From NCBI RefSeq assembly GCF_019733355.1, contig NZ_JAIHLQ010000007.1:1-64000 (forward strand): DNA of 64,000 bases, given 5' to 3'. Positions 8,464-17,513 of the stretch are shown here, piece by piece. The position numbers and the translations under genes were made by a program. This stretch comes from Pseudomonas baetica. Its GTDB lineage: Bacteria > Pseudomonadota > Gammaproteobacteria > Pseudomonadales > Pseudomonadaceae. Position 1 is the first letter of the stretch. The number at the start of each line of letters is the position of its first letter. The notes beneath the pieces were generated by a model. It was not told where the DNA came from. It was given only the letters and a program-made list of their open reading frames with translations, and did not search any database.

Positions 8464-11400
8464 TTAAGTCCGCACTTTGTTGTCAGGACTGATCTTGAAC
8501 CAGATGGAATACATCGCTGGCAGGAACACGAGTGTCATGGCGGTTCCGACGAGGGTGCCTCCTATAAGGGTGTAGGCCAGAGTGCCCCAGAACACAGAAT
8601 GCGTCAGGGGAATGAATGCCAGGATGGCGGCGAGTGCCGTTAGCAGTACCGGCCGAGCACGTTGCACCGTGGCTTCGACCACCGCGTGAAACGGCTCCAG
8701 CCCTTCTTGCGCGTTGTGATGGATTTGCCCAATCAGAATCAGCGTATTGCGCATCAGGATGCCCGACAGGGCGATTAAACCGACCAGTGCATTGATACCA
8801 AATGGCTGCTGGAAGATAAGCAATGTCGGTACTACACCAATCAATCCTAACGGCGATGTGAGGAACACCATGATCATCGCCGAGATCGAACGAACCTGCA
8901 CAATGATGATGAGCAAGGTCATGGCTATCATGATTGGCAGCAACGGCAGGATCGCCTTGCCAGCCTTGCCAGACTCCTCAATGGCACCCGCCTGCTCAAT
9001 CCGATACCCGTCTGGCAGTTTCTCAATGATCGGTTGCAACGCCTTCATGATCACACTTGAAACATCCGGCGGCTGCAAGTCTTCGGCAATGTCGCCACGT
9101 ACGGTGATGGTCGGAGTACGATCACGACGCCGAAGGATCGGATCCTCCATGCGTACATCGACCTCCCCTACCTGGGACAACGGGATGCGCTGTCCCGATG
9201 CACCGACTAACGTGAAGCCTTTGATTTGCGCCGGGTCGAGCCGGATATTGCCCGCAGCACGACCGACGACCTGCACTGAACGGATATCCTCACGAACCGC
9301 TGTGATGGGAACGCCGGTCAGCAGGAACTGCAGTTGTTGTGCAACCGCGTTTGAAGTCAGCCCCACCGCCTGCAAGCGGTCCTGATTCAAGGTGAAATGC
9401 AGTGTCGGCGTCAGCGGGCCCCAGTCGGTATTCACCGTTCTCATCATAGGGCTATCCTGCATCACGCCCCGGACCTGCTCCGCAATGTCGCGCAATTTGG
9501 CAGGATCGGGTCCCATCACCCGGTAGGCCACCGGAAATGGCGAATAAGGACCAAAGACAATTTGAGCCGCCCTGACACGGGCTTCGGGGGCAAGCCCGGC
9601 AGCAACCGCTTCGCGAAAACGGTTTTTTAGGGTTTCACGTGCCTCCTGACTGTCCGTCAGCACTACAATCTTGGCGAACGATGGATCGGGCAGTTCTGGC
9701 GCCATCGCGAGGAAAAAGCGTGGCGCACCTTGCCCAATATAAGCAGTGACGATTTTTGCCTCCTTCTGCTTTCGCAGCCAGGCCTCAACCTTGGCGGCAG
9801 CGATACTGGTCTGCTCGATGGAGGTTCCGTAGGGCATTTGCACCTCGACCATGACCTCGGGACGGTCCGAGGTGGGGAAGAACTGCTTCTTGACGAGCCC
9901 CATGCCTGCAACGGCCACGAAAAACAACGTGATAACCGTGCCGGCCACCAGCCATTTACGGGCGATAACGCGTGTCAGGACCTGACGAAAGCGGTTGTAG
10001 TGGGGCGTGTTGTAGATAGCCGCATGTCCACCCTCCACGGTCTTGATGTCTGGCAACAACTTCACCCCCAGATAAGGGGTGAAAGCCACCGCGACGACCC
10101 AGGAGGCAATCAGAGCAATGCCCACAATCCAGAACATGTTGCTGGTGTACTCACCGGCCGTTGACTGCGCGAAGCCATTCGGCAAAAAACCGATAGCCGT
10201 CACCAAGGTACCGGACAGCATCGGTGCCGCCGTGTGACTCCAGGCATACGCGGAGGCTTTGATGCGATCGTAACCCTCCTCCATTTTCACAACCATCATT
10301 TCGATGGCAATGATGGCGTCATCTACCAGTAACCCCAGCGCCAGGATCAGTGACCCAAGCGTTATACGGTCAAAGTTCTTTCCGGTGGCCGCCATCACTA
10401 CAAACACTATCGCCAGTGTCAACGGTACGGCCGCGGCGACAACCACGCCTACTCGCCAGCCCATGCTGAGAAAGCACACAAGCATTACCACCAGCAGCGC
10501 GACAAAAAATTTGACCATGAACTCGCCAACGGCCGAGTCAATGTTTACGGCTTGATCGGTCACCTTGGTCAGCGTCATGCCCAGCGGCATACTCTCATTG
10601 ATTTTAGTCGTCTCGGCGTCCAGTGCCTTGCCAAGATCCAGACCGTTCCAGCCCTCTCGCATCACTATGCCCAGCAATAGGGCATCTTCGCCGTTATTGC
10701 GCACAATAAAGGTGGCGGGATCTTCATAACCGCGCTCGACTGTCGCTACGTCAGAAAGCTTGAGTGTCCGTCCCTGCAAGGCAACAGGTGTGTCACGAAT
10801 GCTCTGCAACTTATCGAAGGCACCATCGAGACGCAGAAAAACCTGTGGCCCGCTGGTTTCTATTGATCCGGCGGGGGTCAGCACATTCTGACCGTTCAGC
10901 GCGGCGAAGATGTCCTGAGGCGATACGCCAAGTGTGGCTAACCGATCATGGGAGAACGAAACAAATATCCGTTCGGCTTGCTCACCGATGATGTTGACCT
11001 TCTTCACACCTGACACATGCAACAGGCGCTGTCGCAGAGACTCCGCATCACGCACCAGCAAGCGCTGCGGCTCGCCTTTGGCTTTCAGAGCGAAGAGCGC
11101 AAATGTCACGTCGGAATACTCGTCATTGATCATGGGCCCGATGACACCCGCCGGCAGCCTGATGGCTTCATCGTCCATTTTTTTTCGCGCCTGATAGAAC
11201 TCTTCCTGCACTTGCGAGGGTGGCGTGCTGTCGAGCAGCGACACCATCGTGAAAGCGAGGCCCGGACGCGTATAGGTTTCAGAGCGGTCATACCACTTGA
11301 GTTCTTGCAGACGCTTCTCAAGTGGCTCGGCCACTTGATCCTGCATCTCCTGTGCTGTAGCCCCCGGCCACGCCGTGATGATTGTCAACTGTTTGACCGT

Positions 11401-11535
11401 AAATGGCGGATCCTCAGCACGCCCCAATTTGAAGAACGCCAGGACACCTGCAACGGCAATCAGAAAAATCAGAAACACGGTGACAGATCGCTCGCGAACC
11501 GCGATCGCGGAAATATTGAATCGCCCCTCGTTCAT
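8464..11535 (-). CDS. RND efflux permease (AcrB/TriC-like)
   Basis: A 1023-residue inner-membrane pump of the hydrophobe/amphiphile efflux class. It has the N-terminal helix, a large periplasmic porter loop, helices 2-6 with the proton-relay pair in LGLLVDDAIIAIE (near residue 400), a second porter loop, and helices 8-12. The early segment LGRAEDPPFTVKQ is characteristic of the TriC-like branch rather than classic MexB. The start codon overlaps the stop of the upstream adaptor gene by four bases, so the two are translationally coupled. The outer-membrane partner is the divergent OMF gene. Substrate unknown; antimicrobial or hydrophobic compounds are plausible. Confidence 0.95.
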   Translation of the reverse strand: MNEGRFNISAIAVRERSVTVFLIFLIAVAGVLAFFKLGRAEDPPFTVKQLTIITAWPGATAQEMQDQVAEPLEKRLQELKWYDRSETYTRPGLAFTMVSLLDSTPPSQVQEEFYQARKKMDDEAIRLPAGVIGPMINDEYSDVTFALFALKAKGEPQRLLVRDAESLRQRLLHVSGVKKVNIIGEQAERIFVSFSHDRLATLGVSPQDIFAALNGQNVLTPAGSIETSGPQVFLRLDGAFDKLQSIRDTPVALQGRTLKLSDVATVERGYEDPATFIVRNNGEDALLLGIVMREGWNGLDLGKALDAETTKINESMPLGMTLTKVTDQAVNIDSAVGEFMVKFFVALLVVMLVCFLSMGWRVGVVVAAAVPLTLAIVFVVMAATGKNFDRITLGSLILALGLLVDDAIIAIEMMVVKMEEGYDRIKASAYAWSHTAAPMLSGTLVTAIGFLPNGFAQSTAGEYTSNMFWIVGIALIASWVVAVAFTPYLGVKLLPDIKTVEGGHAAIYNTPHYNRFRQVLTRVIARKWLVAGTVITLFFVAVAGMGLVKKQFFPTSDRPEVMVEVQMPYGTSIEQTSIAAAKVEAWLRKQKEAKIVTAYIGQGAPRFFLAMAPELPDPSFAKIVVLTDSQEARETLKNRFREAVAAGLAPEARVRAAQIVFGPYSPFPVAYRVMGPDPAKLRDIAEQVRGVMQDSPMMRTVNTDWGPLTPTLHFTLNQDRLQAVGLTSNAVAQQLQFLLTGVPITAVREDIRSVQVVGRAAGNIRLDPAQIKGFTLVGASGQRIPLSQVGEVDVRMEDPILRRRDRTPTITVRGDIAEDLQPPDVSSVIMKALQPIIEKLPDGYRIEQAGAIEESGKAGKAILPLLPIMIAMTLLIIIVQVRSISAMIMVFLTSPLGLIGVVPTLLIFQQPFGINALVGLIALSGILMRNTLILIGQIHHNAQEGLEPFHAVVEATVQRARPVLLTALAAILAFIPLTHSVFWGTLAYTLIGGTLVGTAMTLVFLPAMYSIWFKISPDNKVRT

Positions 11536-12641
11536 GGACGACTCCCGGCAACATTGGCGTGATCCTGCTGAGGCACTCTCACCGCCTCCCCATCGCGCAG
11601 CAGATGTGCGCCTAGCGCGACAATCTGCTCGCCGACGTTGAGGTTACCGGTGACTCGCGCCGAGTCGTCGCTCAAACCCAGGACTTGCACCGGTCGCCAG
11701 GTCACTTTTGCGGGTGAGCCGCTAATGACCCATACGCCTGGACCTTTACCTGGGTCAAAAACAGCAGCGATGGGCACTTGCAACGTCGGCTCTGGTGTTG
11801 AGCCTTCTTCAATTGCGAGGGTAACAGTCGAACCTATCGGTGCATTGGCCAGCGTCCCCGCGAGGACATACCGCGCCTCAAAGGTGCGTGTCACACGGTC
11901 AGCCGAGTCCGAAAGCAGTCTGAGTTTCGCGGTAACGGTTCCCGAGTTGTCCCCATAGAGCTTCGCCTGCGCGGTTGATCCGGCAGCCGGACGCAATGTT
12001 TCGGGCAAGTACACGATGGCCTCGCGCTGACCGGCTCGAGCCAGTCGAACCACGGTTTGTCCCGAGGTGACGACCTGCCCTGGCTCGGCGAGTGTTTCCA
12101 CCACAACACCGTCGGCATCTGCAACCAGTACCGCATAACCAGAAGCATTACGCGCAACGTCAGCCTGCGCCTCAGCGGCGTTGAGCTGCGCCTTTGCGGT
12201 ATCTGCGGCGGCCTTGATCAGGTCGTAGGCCGATGCAGAGATGGCGCCTGCGGCGACCAGGTCGCGATATCGAGCCTCGTCATCGGCTGTCTGCCTGGCT
12301 CGGGCCCGGGCGGCTACCACCGACTCCCGCTGTGCTCGCGCCTCTAGCACCAGGTCAACGGGATCGAGGCGCATAAGCGGTTGCCCACGCTTGACTTTCT
12401 GGCCGGTATCTACCAGCCGCTCAAGCACCTTGCCCGATACGCGAAATCCCAAGTCGCCCTGGACGCGAGCAGCCACCACCCCCGTGAAAGAACGAGAGAT
12501 GTCGGACGACGCCTGAACAGCAATGGGCCTTACCAAAGGGGCCTGCGTGCGAGGATCCTCAACGGTGGATGAGTCACCGCACGCCGTCAGGACGAGAGGC
12601 AACAAGCATGCGGCAATGGGGAAAGGTCGGAGCCGGCGCAT
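11532..12641 (-). CDS. RND periplasmic adaptor lipoprotein
   Basis: A 369-residue membrane fusion protein. The signal peptide ends in the lipobox LTAC (cysteine near residue 21), so it is anchored by lipid to the inner membrane. It has the barrel-sandwich (lipoyl) halves (for example VQGDLGFRVSGKVLERLVDTG), a coiled-coil hairpin rich in alanine and arginine (about 100-165), and beta-barrel and membrane-proximal domains. It links the permease to the outer-membrane factor. The ATG at 12641 has a GGGA ribosome binding site. A GTGAC-N14-GTCAC palindrome lies 46 bp upstream. Confidence 0.93.
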   Translation of the reverse strand: MRRLRPFPIAACLLPLVLTACGDSSTVEDPRTQAPLVRPIAVQASSDISRSFTGVVAARVQGDLGFRVSGKVLERLVDTGQKVKRGQPLMRLDPVDLVLEARAQRESVVAARARARQTADDEARYRDLVAAGAISASAYDLIKAAADTAKAQLNAAEAQADVARNASGYAVLVADADGVVVETLAEPGQVVTSGQTVVRLARAGQREAIVYLPETLRPAAGSTAQAKLYGDNSGTVTAKLRLLSDSADRVTRTFEARYVLAGTLANAPIGSTVTLAIEEGSTPEPTLQVPIAAVFDPGKGPGVWVISGSPAKVTWRPVQVLGLSDDSARVTGNLNVGEQIVALGAHLLRDGEAVRVPQQDHANVAGSRP

Positions 12642-12686
12642 AGATTCCCTTACTTAAAATAGGACGAATGTCATATTCTCAGTCTA

Positions 12687-12710
12687 GTGACCGATATCGT
12701 CAACAGTCAC
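12687..12710. promoter_or_regulatory. Operator palindrome A (adaptor-permease promoter)
   Basis: GTGAC-N14-GTCAC, 46 bp upstream of the adaptor start codon. On the minus strand the right half contains TTGACG, a candidate -35, within the operator. It shares arm sequence and exact spacing with sites B, C and D in this module, so the TetR protein encoded at 16732-17358 is the likely ligand. Confidence 0.7.
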
Positions 12711-12796
12711 GAACTATCAAATAACCCGCGTGACGACCAATAACTAGGAAACCTCATAAAATCGAGCCAATTCTGAAACAACACAAATCAAGTCAA

Positions 12797-12824
12797 TTGA
12801 CAGCATGTGACCATTACGTAATAT
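12797..12824 (+). promoter_or_regulatory. Promoter of the outer-membrane factor gene
   Basis: Consensus -35 TTGACA at 12797-12802 and -10 TAATAT at 12819-12824, spaced by 16 bp. The operator palindrome at 12807-12830 covers the spacer and the -10, so a bound repressor would block polymerase. The start codon is at 12854. Confidence 0.65.
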
Positions 12825-12830
12825 GGTCAC
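12807..12830. promoter_or_regulatory. Operator palindrome B (OMF-SDR promoter)
   Basis: GTGAC-N14-GTCAC, with arms extended to a perfect 9-bp inverted repeat TGTGACCAT / ATGGTCACA (12806-12831). It overlaps the -10 box of the OMF promoter and is the most symmetrical of the four sites. It ends 23 bp before the OMF start codon. Confidence 0.75.
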
Positions 12831-12853
12831 AAACACGCCGCCAAGGAATCTCA

Positions 12854-14314
12854 ATGCCTCCCCTCCGTCCTTTTGCTCTTTTGGTTAGCGCCGGCTTAAT
12901 GGCAGGCTGCACGGTTGGCCCGGACTACCATCGTCCAGACGCTCCGCTTTCGGATCATTACATGGGTCAGCCTTCTGCCGAGCTGCGGCCTGAAGCGACG
13001 CCGAGCAACCTAGTCTCCTGGTGGGAAAACTTTAATGATCCTTTGCTGACCGCCTTCATCTCCCAGGCACTGGAGCAGAATCTGGACCTGGCACAAGCGT
13101 CGGCACGAGTCACACAGACACGGGCCGGATTAGGGGCGGCCACTGCGGCACTTCTGCCCTCTGCAAACATCAACGGACAGGCCGCGCGCTCTTATCAGTC
13201 AGTCGAGACGCCACTGGGCCAGGTGTTGAATTCAACACCTGGCTATGACCGATACGGAAGTTCCTACGAGGCCAACCTTGAGGCGCGCTGGGAGGTCGAT
13301 GTATTGGGTGGGCTGCGCCGAGGGCGCGAGGCTGCACTGGCTGAGTACCAGGCGTCCAAAGCAGGTTTAACTGCTACACGACTCGTGATCGCCGCGCAGG
13401 CTGCCGACATCTACATCACCCTTCGCGGATTACAGACACGACTGGATATTGCCAACAAACAAGTCAAAACACAGCGCGAGTTGCTGGAGAAGGTCCAATT
13501 GCTCTACAGCAAGGGTTTGGCCGCCACCTATCAGGTTCGTCAGACTGAGGGCGAACTGTCGCGGATCCAGGCAACAGTTCCCGCATTGCAAACCGGTCTG
13601 GATGCGGCCATGAATGCAATGGATGTAATGCTCGGAACGCCTCCAGGGACTCACCGGACCCAACTGGCGAGAGAGGGAAGCATTCCTGCTGCGCCGCCGC
13701 TAAAAGCGCTGGGAACACCGGCCGACCTGCTACGACGCAGGCCGGATCTGATCGTGGCCGAGCGCCGACTTGCGGCCTCCAACGCACGCATTGGAGAAGC
13801 CATTGCCGAGTACTATCCAAAATTCTCCCTCAGCGCACTGCTCGGTAGCGCTACTGCGGTATCCAGCGGCAATCTTTTTTCCAGCGGCGCCAGTCAGTCG
13901 GCAGGTGTTTTGGGCCTACGCTGGAGACTCTTCGATTTTGGACGTATCAACGCCCAAATCAATCAAGCCAAAGGCCAGGAAGCTGAAGCGTTGGCCGCCT
14001 ACCGCCAGTCAGTGCTACGCGCAACAGAAGATGTAGAGAACGCGCTCTCCTCACTGGTCAATCGGGAAACCCAGGCAAATACCCTTACCAGAGGGGAGAC
14101 AGCTCTGACTCAGGCTCGCGAATCGTCATTCACCGCCTATGAAAAGGGCACGGCCAGCTTGATCGATGTCCTGCGTGCCGACGAGACACTGCTGCAGACC
14201 TCCGATGCCAGGGCGCAAGCGCGAACGGAGTCCGCACGTGCCGCGGTGGCTGTATTCAAGTCTCTCGGTGGCGGCTGGCAGCCCGTTGAATCTCAGCCTG
14301 TAGCGGCGCGATGA
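12854..14314 (+). CDS. Outer-membrane factor lipoprotein of an RND pump (NodT/OprM type)
   Basis: A 486-residue TolC-like channel. The signal peptide ends in lipobox LMAGC, followed by the family hallmark TVGPDYHRPDAP. Two OEP repeats cover about residues 55-260 and 280-475, with long coiled helices. An ATG at 12854 with an AAGGA ribosome binding site is preferred over a longer frame from 12797, because the longer form would place the promoter and operator inside the gene. It supplies the outer-membrane exit for the divergent adaptor-permease pair, and the SDR gene follows 48 bp downstream. Confidence 0.92.
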   Translation: MPPLRPFALLVSAGLMAGCTVGPDYHRPDAPLSDHYMGQPSAELRPEATPSNLVSWWENFNDPLLTAFISQALEQNLDLAQASARVTQTRAGLGAATAALLPSANINGQAARSYQSVETPLGQVLNSTPGYDRYGSSYEANLEARWEVDVLGGLRRGREAALAEYQASKAGLTATRLVIAAQAADIYITLRGLQTRLDIANKQVKTQRELLEKVQLLYSKGLAATYQVRQTEGELSRIQATVPALQTGLDAAMNAMDVMLGTPPGTHRTQLAREGSIPAAPPLKALGTPADLLRRRPDLIVAERRLAASNARIGEAIAEYYPKFSLSALLGSATAVSSGNLFSSGASQSAGVLGLRWRLFDFGRINAQINQAKGQEAEALAAYRQSVLRATEDVENALSSLVNRETQANTLTRGETALTQARESSFTAYEKGTASLIDVLRADETLLQTSDARAQARTESARAAVAVFKSLGGGWQPVESQPVAAR

Positions 14315-14362
14315 GCAACAACCCCAGATAGTTTTTTTCAAACTCCAGCAGGTGTTTACGAC

Positions 14363-15148
14363 ATGACAGAAAGAGAAAATTCCTGGGTGCTTATTACTGG
14401 CGCCTCAAGCGGATTCGGCAAAGAATTTGCCAGACAGTACGCCGCCAAAGGAAGATCGCTGATTCTGGTGGCGCGCAGACTCAACGAACTTGAAGCGCTC
14501 GCGGATGAATTGCGCAGCCACTTCGCCATTGAGGTGATCGTAAAACAAGCAGACCTTTCATCCATTAATGTGATTATTGATCTGCATCGGTATCTGCATG
14601 ATCGCAATATTGTTGTCGACGTACTGATAAACAACGCGGGCTATGGCTTGCAGGGTGCATTCCTGGACGAACCACTGGAAAGCTCCTTGGCCATGATCGA
14701 CCTGGATGTCGCCAGCCTGACCGCGATGACGCGTCTGTTTGCAGAAGACATGCGAGCCAGGCGTAAAGGCCATATCCTGATGGTTGCCAGCCTGCTGTCC
14801 TACCAGGGTGTTAAACATTTTGCCGTTTACTCAGCCGCCAAAGCTTACGTCCTCAGGTTCTCTGATGCCCTGCATCGTGAACTCAAACGCGACGGCGTGG
14901 TGGTAACGGCTCTTTGCCCAGGAATGTCAGATACTGGATTTGCAGAAAGCGCCAGACAGAAAATCACGCCGATATTAAAAAGAGTAATGATGCAGCCCGA
15001 ACCTGTCGTACAGGCAGGAATCCGGGCGCTGCAAGCCGGACGCATGAGCGTGGTACCCGGCTTTGGCAACAAGGCTATCTCTGTCTTGACGTGGGCCACG
15101 CCACGTCGCTTTCATCAGAGCCTCATGGCGCAAGTCATGGGTGTTTGA
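14363..15148 (+). CDS. Short-chain dehydrogenase/reductase
   Basis: A 261-residue Rossmann-fold oxidoreductase of the classical SDR family. The dinucleotide motif is TGASSGFG near residues 11-18, NNAG follows in INNAGYGLQG, and the catalytic tyrosine-lysine pair is in YSAAK near residues 155-159. The segment resembles the DltE/YdfG-like group that acts on acyl or carbonyl groups. It follows the outer-membrane factor on the same strand and probably shares its promoter, which ties a redox step to the efflux pump. The substrate is unknown; modification of the exported or inducing compound is my inference. Confidence 0.88.
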   Translation: MTERENSWVLITGASSGFGKEFARQYAAKGRSLILVARRLNELEALADELRSHFAIEVIVKQADLSSINVIIDLHRYLHDRNIVVDVLINNAGYGLQGAFLDEPLESSLAMIDLDVASLTAMTRLFAEDMRARRKGHILMVASLLSYQGVKHFAVYSAAKAYVLRFSDALHRELKRDGVVVTALCPGMSDTGFAESARQKITPILKRVMMQPEPVVQAGIRALQAGRMSVVPGFGNKAISVLTWATPRRFHQSLMAQVMGV

Positions 15149-15260
15149 AGGCCCCAAAAAAAACTTTGGCTGGGAGAGTAAAGGCCGAAAACATGTACTT
15201 GAGAGTCGGGAGACAACACATGCTCCCGCCCCTGATACCTGTGGCGCCGCCAGCGCTCAG

Positions 15261-16532
15261 CTAGAAACGGTAACTAATCGAAGTACCGAGCCCACTGGCA
15301 CTGTTCTTGTATTTGGCACTGTATGAACCTCTGGTTGCCGAGGCCTCGCTGATCTGTACGCTCTCCTCCCAAAGATAGGAATAAGCAACATCGACCGTGA
15401 CATTTTCCGCTGGAGTCCAGCCAGCACCGAAGCTGATGACCTTTCGGTCGCCGGTAGGAATGCGGGGACCCCGATTGGTATTGTTGGTGGGGGACTGATC
15501 CACCGAAAACCCTGCACGGAGTACCCATTGGTTATTCAACTGATACGCCGCACCGATGGCGTGAGCCCACGTATCATGCCAGTTCTGCTCTTCGGAAATA
15601 GTACCCAACTGGCCGCTCAGTAATGGCGGCAAGCCGCTGTTCTCAATCGTCAGATCTTTAAATCGGCTCCAGCGCGTCCAGGTACTTCCAACATAGAGCG
15701 TCCAGTCGTTATTGAACTGATGGGTCACCGAAAAATCCACCGACTCCGGGGTGTCCACGTCCAGTGATGCGTCATAGCTACGACCGCTGACGCCAAGCAA
15801 GCTGAAGATGCCATCGCTGACTTTGGTTTTGGCATCCAGGTGGTAACTGACCTTGGAATGGTAGGTCAGCCCCAAGCGGGTTTGATCTGTCGCCTGTACC
15901 AAAATACCCGCATTGAAACCTAGCGCAGTATCGTCGCCCGCACTTTTGAGTTTTCCGTCATTGCGGCCAGGGCTTAGCGGATTAGGAACCATGCCCGATA
16001 TCTCACCGCTGATACGATTGATGGTCGGACCGAATCCGATCGAAACTCTGTCGTTGAAGGCATAACTGACTGTGGGCTGAAAAGTCAGTGTCGTAACTTC
16101 GCTCTTGTTCGCGTAATAGCGTCCGGCAAAACCACTGCCGTAATCGGTGATCAGGCCAAAAGGCACATAAAAACCGACACCGAACGCCCAATGATCATCG
16201 ATAGGCTTGACGTAATATCCCATCGGTACCGTGGTTGTCGGCACCATGTCGCCGTCTTCCTTCCCCCCAAACGTACTACGAGTCTGTTTAATGTCGGACT
16301 TCGCGAACAGCGTTGCCGCACCCACGCTGACCTGTTCAGTTTTCAGTCGCGACATCCCCGCTGGATTGCCGAAAACGGTGCTGGCATCTTCCGCAGAGGA
16401 GGAGCGACCAGCAAAACCGGACCCCATGCCACTAACGCTTTGCTCATTGAGCGCAAAGCCACCGGCAGATACATCAGCGCAAGCCAAAGCGACAGCAAGG
16501 CCAAGGGGGATCTTGAGCATTATTTTTTTCAT
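15261..16532 (-). CDS. FadL/TodX-type outer-membrane channel
   Basis: A 423-residue beta-barrel protein. The signal peptide ends at about residue 23, and the mature protein begins GGFALNEQSVSGMG, the typical FadL N-terminus that forms the hatch plug. The segment ASTVFGNPAGMSRL is also conserved, and the C-terminus ends ISYRF with a terminal aromatic residue for barrel assembly. The family takes up long-chain fatty acids and hydrophobic aromatics. It converges with the SDR gene. A GTGAC-N14-GTCAC operator lies 66 bp upstream of its start, linking it to the efflux genes. Confidence 0.93.
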   Translation of the reverse strand: MKKIMLKIPLGLAVALACADVSAGGFALNEQSVSGMGSGFAGRSSSAEDASTVFGNPAGMSRLKTEQVSVGAATLFAKSDIKQTRSTFGGKEDGDMVPTTTVPMGYYVKPIDDHWAFGVGFYVPFGLITDYGSGFAGRYYANKSEVTTLTFQPTVSYAFNDRVSIGFGPTINRISGEISGMVPNPLSPGRNDGKLKSAGDDTALGFNAGILVQATDQTRLGLTYHSKVSYHLDAKTKVSDGIFSLLGVSGRSYDASLDVDTPESVDFSVTHQFNNDWTLYVGSTWTRWSRFKDLTIENSGLPPLLSGQLGTISEEQNWHDTWAHAIGAAYQLNNQWVLRAGFSVDQSPTNNTNRGPRIPTGDRKVISFGAGWTPAENVTVDVAYSYLWEESVQISEASATRGSYSAKYKNSASGLGTSISYRF

Positions 16533-16597
16533 TGTTTGGACTCTATGGGTATCACTGAAATAGAACGTTGAGCACTACAGAAACCCATACTATCCAA

Positions 16598-16621
16598 GTG
16601 ACCATTTCAGTCAATAGTCAC
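16598..16621. promoter_or_regulatory. Operator palindrome C (FadL promoter)
   Basis: GTGAC-N14-GTCAC upstream of the FadL-type gene. On the minus strand a promoter TTGACT-N16-TAGTAT can be read, with its -35 inside the operator. The orientation and the embedded TTGAC match site A. Confidence 0.7.
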
Positions 16622-16731
16622 AAACAATGAAAATCACATGCTTCTCCTGACGCAGGGGTGTCGAAAAACAGAAATCGATGAGCAATAGACCGTCTTGATT
16701 CCAATGCCTGAACATCTGGATCAAGGCATGG

Positions 16732-17358
16732 TCAAGGCATGAGGCTACGCAAGATGAGGTTAGAAGTCAGCGTAGGCGCCACTTCAATAAAATCCAGATT
16801 GTGCTGCAGTAACAATGGATTGACGAAGGGCCGTAGCGCGAGATGGATCGCTTCGACGGTCTCGTCCAGCGGGGTCTTGCGCTCGAACTCCCCGGCCTCC
16901 CGACCTTCACGCACAATGTCAAAGATAAAGCGCTTGATATGTGCATCATAAACTTGCGAACTGGGCCAGCGCTCCGATGCGGCAAATGCCGCGATGTCAT
17001 AGAGTTTTCGATCGTTGAAAAACAGGTTCACACCCGTAGCAATCACGGTTTTTACCAGCCTGCGCAAACGTTCAGTCGGGGAAATGTCCTCTGCGTTAAC
17101 AGCCTGTTCGACTGCTGCAACGATTTGCCCCAGACAATTGGAGCAAATGGCTTCACCGATCGCCTGCTTGGAATCAAAAAACTTATAGATGTAGGCTTTG
17201 GAAAAACCTATCGCCTTCGCCAGGTCGGAAACCGTGGTTTTACCGTAACCATACTGGCTAAAATGCTCGTTGGCCGCCTCGACAATCTGGTCTCGAATGT
17301 CGTGATCGGCTGGGCCGCGAGTGCTCGGCGAGGATGAAGATCTTGATGGTTGATTCAT
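16732..17358 (-). CDS. TetR/AcrR-family repressor of the efflux module
   Basis: A 208-residue regulator with an N-terminal TetR helix-turn-helix (about residues 22-68; the recognition region reads TTVSDLAKAIGFSKAYIYKFFDSK) and an all-helical ligand-binding domain. The N-terminal tail is serine-rich. The fourth copy of the palindrome lies 39 bp upstream of its own start, which implies autoregulation. With the other copies before the adaptor, OMF and FadL genes, it most likely represses the whole 8.4-17.4 kb set. A hydrophobic inducer is plausible given FadL and RND targets. Confidence 0.92.
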   Translation of the reverse strand: MNQPSRSSSSPSTRGPADHDIRDQIVEAANEHFSQYGYGKTTVSDLAKAIGFSKAYIYKFFDSKQAIGEAICSNCLGQIVAAVEQAVNAEDISPTERLRRLVKTVIATGVNLFFNDRKLYDIAAFAASERWPSSQVYDAHIKRFIFDIVREGREAGEFERKTPLDETVEAIHLALRPFVNPLLLQHNLDFIEVAPTLTSNLILRSLMP

Positions 17359-17396
17359 GAGAGAAGCTTACTCACCCTGCCGAGGACTGACAACTT

Positions 17397-17420
17397 GTGA
17401 CTTTTTAAATATTTGATCAC
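17397..17420. promoter_or_regulatory. Operator palindrome D (tetR promoter)
   Basis: GTGAC-N14-ATCAC, one base off the arms of sites A-C but flanked so that TTGTGA / TCACAA (17395-17422) is symmetrical. The AT-rich core could hold the -10 of the tetR gene. It lies 39 bp upstream of the tetR start codon. Confidence 0.65.
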
Positions 17421-17513
17421 AACCACCCTTGTCTCAGGTTTTATCAGACTGATTGCAGCGCCGCTGCACAAAAGCGGAACGCGTTCAACTCAGGACTGGC
17501 TTGGTCAATGTAG

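Noticed and set aside
12797..12853. Upstream start for the outer-membrane factor gene
   Set aside because: It would put the promoter and operator inside the coding region and add residues before a perfect lipoprotein signal peptide that starts at 12854.
8464..17358. Genomic island with integrase or insertion sequence
   Set aside because: The module looks accessory, but I found no integrase, transposase, tRNA or flanking direct repeats, so horizontal transfer is not demonstrated.
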